From: Actinobacteria bacterium UBA2184 | GTDB lineage: Bacteria; Actinomycetota; Coriobacteriia; Anaerosomatales; Anaerosomataceae | Assembly (NCBI GenBank): GCA_002328745.1 | Contig: DCVQ01000033.1 | Location: forward strand, 44,918 to 82,329 | Direction of reading: 5' to 3' | Length of the DNA stretch: 37,412 bases | Shown here: one piece after another, positions 32,084-37,412 of the stretch | Numbering within the stretch: the stretch's first letter is position 1 | How the letters are laid out: every line of letters begins with the position of its first letter | The notes under the pieces: generated by a model | The model's database searches: none | Told to the model about the DNA's origin: nothing | The model's input: the letters and a program-made list of their open reading frames with translations, nothing else | Position numbers and translations under genes: made by a program

Positions 32084-32332
32084 CTACTTGTAGCTCTCCT
32101 TGACGCGCTCGTAGCCGACGTCGCCGGCGGCGATCTCGTCGAGCGCGAGCGTGAGCGGCTTCGTGCTCGTGATCTGCGCCACCTGCGTGGCCTGCATCGC
32201 GAGCAGGGCCTGGTCGCGAACGCCGTGGATCATGTCGTTGATCTGGCGGGCGCGCTTGGCCGCGACGATGCACAGCGTGTACTTGGAGTCGACCTTCTCG
32301 AGCAGCAGATCGATTTCGGGCTTGATGACCAT
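32084..32332 (-). CDS. rpoZ: RNA polymerase omega subunit
   Basis: An 82-residue omega subunit, which helps fold and assemble the beta-prime subunit. It begins MVIKPEIDLLLEKVDSKYTL, with the conserved CIVAAKRARQIND following; residues 60-82 are the charged tail. ATG 32332 is chosen because GGAGG lies about 9 nt upstream and it overlaps the gmk stop TAA by 1 nt; in-frame sequence further upstream only extends into gmk. The gmk-rpoZ order is common in bacteria. Confidence 0.96.
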   Translation of the reverse strand: MVIKPEIDLLLEKVDSKYTLCIVAAKRARQINDMIHGVRDQALLAMQATQVAQITSTKPLTLALDEIAAGDVGYERVKESYK

Positions 32333-32907
32333 TACGGACGTCCTCCGTCGGTTCGAATGGATTCGATGATGCACGCAAGCTCGTCTGTAGCCCGGGCAAC
32401 ATCATCGTTTTCTACCACATGGTCGTAGGTATCCACAAGCGCGAGCTCTCTCACGGCGGTGGCCAGACGCGTCTTGACCTGCTCGTCCGTCTCCGCACCG
32501 CGGCGGCGGATCCTCCGCTCGAGTTCCTCGAACGAAGGCGCCACGATGAAGACGAGCACCGCGTCGGGCATGATCTCCTTCACCTGCAGCGCGCCTTGCG
32601 GGTCGATCTCGAGGATGACGTCGTATCCCTCGGCCAGGCGGGCCTCGACCGAGGAGCGCAGCGTGCCGTAGCGGTTGCCGTGCACCTCGGCCCACTCGAG
32701 GAAGTCGCCCTCATCGACGCGCTGCTGGAAGTCCTCGGGCGAGAGGAACAGGTAGTCCTCGCCATAGACCTCGCCCGGACGGGGCTGCCGCGTCGTGGCG
32801 GACACGGAGACCCACACGCGCGGGACTCTGGCAACCACGCGGTCGACCAGAGTCCCTTTGCCGGCGCCCGAGGGCCCGGAGATGATGATCAGGGTGCCGC
32901 GAGCCAT
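32332..32907 (-). CDS. gmk: Guanylate kinase
   Basis: A 191-residue kinase that phosphorylates GMP to GDP with ATP. The P-loop GPSGAGKGT is at 11-19, the GMP-binding segment is in SVSATTRQPRPGEVYGEDY, followed by EWAEVHGNRYGT and VILEIDPQGALQVK; R-rich lid residues are in RRIRRRGAETDEQV. Length is typical. It follows mihF by 18 nt and precedes rpoZ with a 1-nt overlap. Confidence 0.97.
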   Translation of the reverse strand: MARGTLIIISGPSGAGKGTLVDRVVARVPRVWVSVSATTRQPRPGEVYGEDYLFLSPEDFQQRVDEGDFLEWAEVHGNRYGTLRSSVEARLAEGYDVILEIDPQGALQVKEIMPDAVLVFIVAPSFEELERRIRRRGAETDEQVKTRLATAVRELALVDTYDHVVENDDVARATDELACIIESIRTDGGRP

Positions 32908-32925
32908 ACAGGTGACCCGGCCCGA

Positions 32926-33234
32926 CTAGCCGAGTCGCTGCATGAGCATCTCGCGCTGGCGTGCGCCCAGACCCTGGACGCGACGGCTCGCCGAGATGTC
33001 GAGCTCGCTCATGATCTTCGCCGCCTTGGCCTTGCCGAAGCCCGGCAGGCTCTCCAGCAGCGTCGAGACCTTCATGCGTGCCACGATGGGATCGTCCGAC
33101 TTCTTCATCACGTCGGCGAAGGAGATCTCACGATTCTTGATCTTCTGGCGCAGATCCGCACGCGCCTGACGCGCCTTAGCGGCCTTCTCGAGAGCTTTCT
33201 TGCGATCGGCCTCGGATAGATTTGGCAGCGCCAT
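32926..33234 (-). CDS. mihF: Actinobacterial-type integration host factor
   Basis: A 102-residue nucleoid-associated protein of the mIHF family, unrelated in sequence to enterobacterial IHF. It begins MALPNLSEADRKKALEKAAK, has a long basic helix, and ends with the helix-two-turn-helix DNA-binding region LLESLPGFGKAKAAKIMSEL then RRVQGLGARQR. The family is found mainly in Actinobacteria, bends or compacts DNA and is usually next to gmk, exactly as here. GCGAGG upstream supports ATG 33234 over an upstream start at 33285. Confidence 0.95.
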   Translation of the reverse strand: MALPNLSEADRKKALEKAAKARQARADLRQKIKNREISFADVMKKSDDPIVARMKVSTLLESLPGFGKAKAAKIMSELDISASRRVQGLGARQREMLMQRLG

Positions 33235-33288
33235 GATTCTGTCCTCGCTTCCCCGCGTCTGTGTCTGTAATGACTCATGCCGCACGCC

Positions 33289-33302
33289 GGAGCGCGCGCT
33301 CC
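33289..33302. repeat. Perfect 14-bp palindrome in the mihF leader
   Basis: GGAGCGCGCGCTCC is a perfect palindrome about 20 nt past the predicted transcription start. In RNA it would fold poorly as a tight hairpin, so a protein-binding site is at least as likely. Confidence 0.4.
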
Positions 33303-33321
33303 CCCTGCCACAGCACGCTAG

Positions 33322-33350
33322 ATATTACCCCTGACCTGCGGCGATGCCAA
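33322..33350 (-). promoter_or_regulatory. Promoter of mihF-gmk-rpoZ
   Basis: Minus-strand TTGGCA (33350-33345) and TAATAT (33327-33322) are exactly 17 nt apart, close to the sigma-70 consensus and with the same -10 as the tRNA-Pro promoter. The -35 lies within 4 nt of the pyrE stop. A leader of about 80 nt would precede mihF. Confidence 0.8.
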
Positions 33351-33353
33351 GCC

Positions 33354-33935
33354 TCAGCTCGAAAGTCGGCGGCTGCCAGGCGAGTCGACCGGCGTTCCGG
33401 CCGCGCACAGGGGGCATTCATCCGGCTCCATAGACTCGACCTGGAGTTGAAGGAGAGGCCGGAACTCGGCGTCGAACGCCTTCGGCCCGCCGCGGTCGAT
33501 GATCGACGCGACCGCCGTCACCACGCCCCCCGCGGTCTCCACAAGGCCGACCACCTCGGCCACGCTGCCGCCGGTCGTGACCACGTCTTCCACCACCAGC
33601 ACGCGCTCTCCCGGACGCACCGAGAACCCGCGACGGAACGTCATCACGCCGCCTACCCGTTCGCTGAAGATGAACCTTACCCCCAGCGCCTGTGCGACGG
33701 CATAACCGATGATGATCCCGCCCACCGCGGGCGCCGCCACCACTTCGATGCCGCGTCCCGCGACATCGTCGGCGATGGCCCGCCCGAGTTCGTTGGTGAG
33801 CGCCGGGTCCTCGAGGACGCGGGCGCACTGCACGTACGTGTCCGAGTGTCGCCCGCTGGTCAGCTGGAAGTGGCCGTGCAGCACCGCACCCGCATCGCGA
33901 AGCGCCTCGAGCATCCGTGCCTCGTCCATCGTCAC
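33354..33935 (-). CDS. pyrE: Orotate phosphoribosyltransferase
   Basis: A 193-residue enzyme joining orotate to PRPP to form OMP. HFQLTSGRHSDTYVQCARVL is the N-terminal substrate loop and the PRPP motif VVEDVVTTGGSV lies at about 114-125; the flexible loop is FSERVGGVMTFRRGF. A C-terminal CPLC pair (174-177) is as in several Gram-positive relatives. GTG 33935 overlaps the pyrF stop by 4 nt; ATG 33929 is an alternative. It ends the pyr operon. Confidence 0.96.
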   Translation of the reverse strand: MTMDEARMLEALRDAGAVLHGHFQLTSGRHSDTYVQCARVLEDPALTNELGRAIADDVAGRGIEVVAAPAVGGIIIGYAVAQALGVRFIFSERVGGVMTFRRGFSVRPGERVLVVEDVVTTGGSVAEVVGLVETAGGVVTAVASIIDRGGPKAFDAEFRPLLQLQVESMEPDECPLCAAGTPVDSPGSRRLSS

Positions 33936-34639
33936 GATGACGCCTCCCCCACGATCGTCCTGACAGCCGCCACGGGGTCCGCCGCGCCGGTGATGGGCCG
34001 TCCGATCACCAGGTGGGTCGCGCCCGCCTCCAGCGCCTCGGCCGCCGTCGCCGTCCGGGCCTGGTCGTCCGCGGCCGCGTCGGCGGGACGGATGCCGGGC
34101 GTCACGATGAGCGCGTCGGCCCCGAGCGCTTCACGTACGGATGCGGCCTCGTTCGGCGAGCAGACCACGCCGTCGCAGCCCGCTTCGCCGGCCAGGGCCG
34201 CGAGCGCGCTCACCTGCTCGGCGGAGGTCCGCCCGACGCCCATCGCGGCGAGCGCCGCGTCGTCGAGGCTCGTGAGCACGGTGACCGCGACGATCTTCGG
34301 CCGGGTGGTGTGGAACTTCGCGGCCGCCGCCTCGGCTCCCCTGATCGCCGCGACCATCATGTCGCTGCCGCCGGTTGCGTGCACGGTGAACATGTCGGCT
34401 CCGATGCGGGTGAGCGAGCGCGCCGCGCCCTCCACCTGGTGCGGGATGTCGTTGAGCTTCAGGTCGACGAACACCTTGAAGCCGAGGGAGCGCAGCTCGC
34501 GCACGATCCGCGGGCCCTCCGAGTAGTAGAGGGTCATGCCGACCTTCACCCAGGCGACGTGTCCTTTGAGCCGGGCAGCCATCTCGAGCGCCTCCTCGGC
34601 GCCCGGCATGTCCAGCGCGACGATGATCCTCTCCCGCAT
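33932..34639 (-). CDS. pyrF: Orotidine 5'-phosphate decarboxylase
   Basis: A 235-residue TIM-barrel enzyme that decarboxylates OMP to UMP. The catalytic DxKxxD motif is D59, K61, D64 in VFVDLKLNDIPH, and D10 in ALDMPG supports the short-type family. PGIRP near 180 is the phosphate-binding loop. It follows pyrD by 18 nt. Confidence 0.97.
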   Translation of the reverse strand: MRERIIVALDMPGAEEALEMAARLKGHVAWVKVGMTLYYSEGPRIVRELRSLGFKVFVDLKLNDIPHQVEGAARSLTRIGADMFTVHATGGSDMMVAAIRGAEAAAAKFHTTRPKIVAVTVLTSLDDAALAAMGVGRTSAEQVSALAALAGEAGCDGVVCSPNEAASVREALGADALIVTPGIRPADAAADDQARTATAAEALEAGATHLVIGRPITGAADPVAAVRTIVGEASS

Positions 34640-34657
34640 GTCGTCCCCTCTCGTTGC

Positions 34658-35578
34658 CTATCCCTGGCGCGCGGCGCCGATGAGGCCGCTCACGCGTGTC
34701 ATGCCGCGCTCCGCGCAGAAGCGCTCGAGACCGTCGGCGATACGCACCGTCGCGGCCGGATCCATGAAGTTCGCGGTCCCGACGGCCACCGCGGTGGCGC
34801 CGGAGAGCATGAACTCGGCGGCGTCCTCCGCGCAGGTGATCCCGCCCATCCCCACGACCGGGATGCCCACGGCTGCGGCCACCTGCCACACCATGCGCAC
34901 CGCGACGGGGCGGATCGCCGGGCCCGACAGACCGCCCACACCGCGCGCGAGCTTCGGCCGGAACGTGCGCGTGTCGATGGCCATGCCGAGCAGGGTGTTG
35001 ATGAGGCTGACCGCGTCCGCACCCTCGGCCTCGACCGCACGTGCGATCTCGACGATATCGGTGACATTGGGGCTCAACTTCACGATGAGGGTCTTGCCGG
35101 TCGAGGCTCGCACCGCGCGGACCACTTCGGCTGCCGCGGGGCACGACGTGCCGAACACCATGCCGCCCGCATCCACGTTGGGACAGGAGATGTTCACCTC
35201 GAGCGCCGAGACCATCTCCTCGGCGTCGAGCCGCGTCGCGACAGCCGCGTACTCCTCCACCGAGTGCCCGACCACGTTCACGATCACGGGCACGTCCTGC
35301 GTGGCGAGCCAGTTGAGGTCGTTTGCGACGAACGCTTCCACGCCCGGGTTCTGCAGGCCGATCGAGTTGAGCATGCCTGACGGCGTCTCCGCGATGCGTG
35401 GGCTGTCGTTGCCGGCCCACGGGTGCAGCGAGACGCCCTTGGTGACGAGCGCGCCCAGGCGGGAGAGATCGACGAAGGCGGCGTACTCCCTTCCCGAGCC
35501 GAACGTGCCCGACGCGGTCATCACCGGAGTGCGGAGCTCAAGCGACCCGATCCGCACGCGCATGTCCACCGCGGACAT
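34658..35578 (-). CDS. pyrD: Dihydroorotate dehydrogenase, class 1B catalytic subunit
   Basis: A 306-residue FMN enzyme that oxidises dihydroorotate. The active-site loop NISCPNV holds the class 1 catalytic cysteine (C132), with TASGTFGSG and GLQNPG as FMN/substrate contacts and VGMGGI as the phosphate-binding end. The adjacent pyrK shows it is the NAD-linked 1B type. ATG 35578 is preferred (GAGGGG about 7 nt upstream) over GTG 35581; it overlaps the pyrK stop. Confidence 0.96.
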   Translation of the reverse strand: MSAVDMRVRIGSLELRTPVMTASGTFGSGREYAAFVDLSRLGALVTKGVSLHPWAGNDSPRIAETPSGMLNSIGLQNPGVEAFVANDLNWLATQDVPVIVNVVGHSVEEYAAVATRLDAEEMVSALEVNISCPNVDAGGMVFGTSCPAAAEVVRAVRASTGKTLIVKLSPNVTDIVEIARAVEAEGADAVSLINTLLGMAIDTRTFRPKLARGVGGLSGPAIRPVAVRMVWQVAAAVGIPVVGMGGITCAEDAAEFMLSGATAVAVGTANFMDPAATVRIADGLERFCAERGMTRVSGLIGAARQG

Positions 35579-36456
35579 CACGCCTCCCCTCGCCCGGGGG
35601 CGGCCGGATCCGGCGCGGCGACGGCTGGCGGCTTCGGATCCGGCGCCGGGTGCGCCTCAGGATCCTCGCTCGCCTCCCACAGCACGTCGGCGGCGTCGAA
35701 GACCGGCCCGTCGACGCACGCGCGCTTGCGTCCGTGATGCGTGGAGACCACGCACGAGAGGCACGCGCCCACGCCGCACGCCATGAGGCGCTCGAGCGAC
35801 ACCTGGCACGGCACGCCCGCCGCCTCGGCCTGGGTCGCCACGACGCGCTCCATCGCCTCCGGGCCGCAGACGTACACCACGTCGGGACGGTCGCGCTCGA
35901 TAAGGTCGGCCGAAAGGCCGGTCACGAAGCCGCACGCGCCGAACGACCCGTCGTCGGTGGCGCACGCCACGCGCCTGCACGTCGCCTCGAACAGCTCGCG
36001 CGCCAGCAGGCGCTCGCCGGTGGGCGCGCCCTGCGCCAGCGTCACGGCCACTCCGCGACGCGCCAGCTCCTCCACGAGCATCCCCATCGGCGCGGCGCCG
36101 AGTCCGCCGGCAACCACGAGGGCGTGCGCCGTGCCCTCCACGACGCGCCACCCGTTCCCGAGCGGACCGATGAGGTCCATGCCCTCGCCCGGCTCCGCAT
36201 CGGCGAGCACCCGCGTACCGCGGCCGACGACCTGGTAGAGGATCTCGAGACGTCCGCCGCCCGCGCGGAAGACCGAGAACGGGCGCCGCAGGATGAAGTC
36301 GGCGCCCTCGGCGATGCGCAGATGCACGAACTGGCCCGGCTGAACTGAGGCCGCCGTGCGAGGCGCCTCGAGCACGACGAGCCCCACTCCCGGCGCGACG
36401 CGCTCGTTGGCGATGACCGTGACGCTCTCGGTGTGCGGAGCCGGGGCGTGACACAT
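35578..36456 (-). CDS. pyrK: Dihydroorotate dehydrogenase electron-transfer subunit
   Basis: A 292-residue FAD/[2Fe-2S] protein that passes electrons from PyrD to NAD+. The FAD motif RRPFS is at 58-61 and the NAD-binding region is VVAGGLGAAPMGML; the cluster ligands are C227, C232, C235 and C247 in MACGVGACLSC and RACVDG. A proline/alanine-rich tail of about 30 residues extends beyond the usual end. ATG 36456 overlaps the carB stop by 1 nt (TGATG). Confidence 0.95.
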   Translation of the reverse strand: MCHAPAPHTESVTVIANERVAPGVGLVVLEAPRTAASVQPGQFVHLRIAEGADFILRRPFSVFRAGGGRLEILYQVVGRGTRVLADAEPGEGMDLIGPLGNGWRVVEGTAHALVVAGGLGAAPMGMLVEELARRGVAVTLAQGAPTGERLLARELFEATCRRVACATDDGSFGACGFVTGLSADLIERDRPDVVYVCGPEAMERVVATQAEAAGVPCQVSLERLMACGVGACLSCVVSTHHGRKRACVDGPVFDAADVLWEASEDPEAHPAPDPKPPAVAAPDPAAPGRGEA

Positions 36457-37412
36457 CAGGCATCGCCCGCTTCGGGGGCGCCCGACGGCGTGGCGGAGCC
36501 GCCCGTCGCGGCCGGTGCCGCATCCGTGCCGTTGAAGTCCTGCAGCGCGATCACGCCGAGGTTCCCGCGCAGCACCGCCTCGATGGCGGCCGCGCTCGCC
36601 TGGGCGGCCGCGAGCGTGGTGATGTTGCTCACGCCGTGCTGCACCGCCGCGGTTCGGATGTGATAGCCGTCGGAGCGCGTCTCGCGGCCGAACGGCGTGT
36701 TGACCACGAGCTGCACCTCGCCGTTGACGATGGCGTCCACGATATTCGGCCTGCCTTCGTGCACCTTGCGCACCTCGTCGACCGGGATGCCCGCGGTGCG
36801 CAGCAGCTTCGCCGTCCCGCGCGTGGAGAGGATGCGGAAGCCGAGGCTTGCGAGCTGCCGCACGATCGGCACCACGGAGCGCTTGTCGCGGTCGCACACG
36901 GAGATGAACGCGGTGCCGCTGGTGGGAAGCGAGTAGTCGATGGCAAGCTGCGACTTCGCGTACGCTGCCGGGAAGTCGTTCGCCACGCCCATCACCTCAC
37001 CGGTGGACTTCATCTCGGGGCCGAGCACGCTGTCCGTGCCGGGGAACCGGCCAAACGGCATCACGGCCTCCTTCACGCAGAACCGGCCGAGATCGCGGTC
37101 CTCGGGCGGCAGGCCCATCGCGACGAGCTTCTCCCCCGCCATCACGCGCGCCGCCACCTTGGCGAGCTGCACGCCGGTGGCCTTGCTCACGTACGGCACC
37201 GTGCGGCTCGCCCGCGGGTTCACCTCGAGGACGTAGACCTCCTCGTCCTTCACCGCGAACTGCACGTTCATGAGGCCGTGCACGCCGAGCGCGAGCGCCA
37301 GGTCGCGTGCGTGGCCCTTGATGCGCGCGATCGTCTCCTCGCCGAGCGAGAACGGCGGGATGCAGCACGCCGAGTCGCCCGAGTGGATACCGGCCTCCTC
37401 GATGTGCTCCAT
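36456..37412 (-). CDS. carB: Carbamoyl-phosphate synthase large subunit, C-terminal part
   Basis: The last 318 residues of the large subunit, which makes carbamoyl phosphate from glutamine-derived ammonia, bicarbonate and ATP. Seen are the end of the second ATP-grasp domain (GIHSGDSACCIPPFSL, YVLEVNPRASRTVPYVSK) and the C-terminal methylglyoxal-synthase-like allosteric domain (about 150-290: GTAFISVCDRDK and RILSTRGTAKLLRTAGI), where nucleotide effectors bind. The frame is open at the window edge. The N-terminal half and probably carA lie beyond it. An alanine/threonine-rich tail closes the protein. Confidence 0.97.
   Translation of the reverse strand: MEHIEEAGIHSGDSACCIPPFSLGEETIARIKGHARDLALALGVHGLMNVQFAVKDEEVYVLEVNPRASRTVPYVSKATGVQLAKVAARVMAGEKLVAMGLPPEDRDLGRFCVKEAVMPFGRFPGTDSVLGPEMKSTGEVMGVANDFPAAYAKSQLAIDYSLPTSGTAFISVCDRDKRSVVPIVRQLASLGFRILSTRGTAKLLRTAGIPVDEVRKVHEGRPNIVDAIVNGEVQLVVNTPFGRETRSDGYHIRTAAVQHGVSNITTLAAAQASAAAIEAVLRGNLGVIALQDFNGTDAAPAATGGSATPSGAPEAGDA

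Overview
This is a 37.4 kb window from a high-GC chromosome, densely packed with genes, most of them on the minus strand. The gene content suggests a deep-branching, probably anaerobic actinobacterium, perhaps a Coriobacteriia relative. Supporting features are an actinobacterial-type integration host factor next to gmk and rpoZ, a two-subunit 2-oxoacid:acceptor oxidoreductase, a split glycine decarboxylase, a PyrK-dependent class 1B PyrD, a rubrerythrin and a heliorhodopsin. No 16S rRNA or phylogenetic test was possible, so the placement is inference. No CRISPR array, insertion sequence or phage gene was seen. No gene-free stretch exceeds 300 bases; the longest is about 210.

Layout. (1) 1-3.8 kb, minus: a D-Ala-D-Ala carboxypeptidase leads gcvT, gcvH and gcvPA (cut by the window edge). 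(2) 3.8-7.4 kb, minus: a VanW/G5 envelope protein, a phenylacetate-CoA-ligase-like enzyme and a tandem ACT protein. (3) 7.6-11.7 kb, minus: CorA, a CDP-alcohol phosphatidyltransferase and a nucleotidyltransferase-phosphomannomutase fusion whose mutase half has lost its signature loops. (4) 11.9-14.1 kb: a heliorhodopsin behind a MarR regulator, with a DUF1295 membrane protein transcribed divergently and a palindromic operator candidate between them. (5) 14.2-17.3 kb, minus: DegV, a lipoprotein, tRNA-Pro(GGG) and coaBC. (6) 17.4-20.1 kb, plus: the oxidoreductase pair korA-korB. (7) 20.1-25.2 kb: a fucose-isomerase-like protein (minus), then on the plus strand a transglutaminase-like lipoprotein, a NapH-type polyferredoxin, a DJ-1/PfpI protein and a rubrerythrin. 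(8) 25.2-28.5 kb, minus: a PadR-led five-gene ABC-2 transporter module. (9) 28.6-33.35 kb, minus: mihF-gmk-rpoZ, then thiI, a homologue of the tRNA-queuosine mannosyltransferase GTDC1/QTMAN, and a YdcF-like protein. (10) 33.35-37.4 kb, minus: carB-pyrK-pyrD-pyrF-pyrE, coupled by stop/start overlaps.

How the parts fit. KorAB and the CoA ligase with its ACT partner suggest ferredoxin-linked metabolism of 2-oxo acids and aryl acids. The glycine cleavage genes feed one-carbon units, and the pyr genes with gmk supply nucleotides. Rubrerythrin, the DJ-1-like protein and the polyferredoxin suggest redox or oxygen defence. The most unusual parts are the marR-heliorhodopsin/DUF1295 locus and the QTMAN homologue translationally coupled to thiI.
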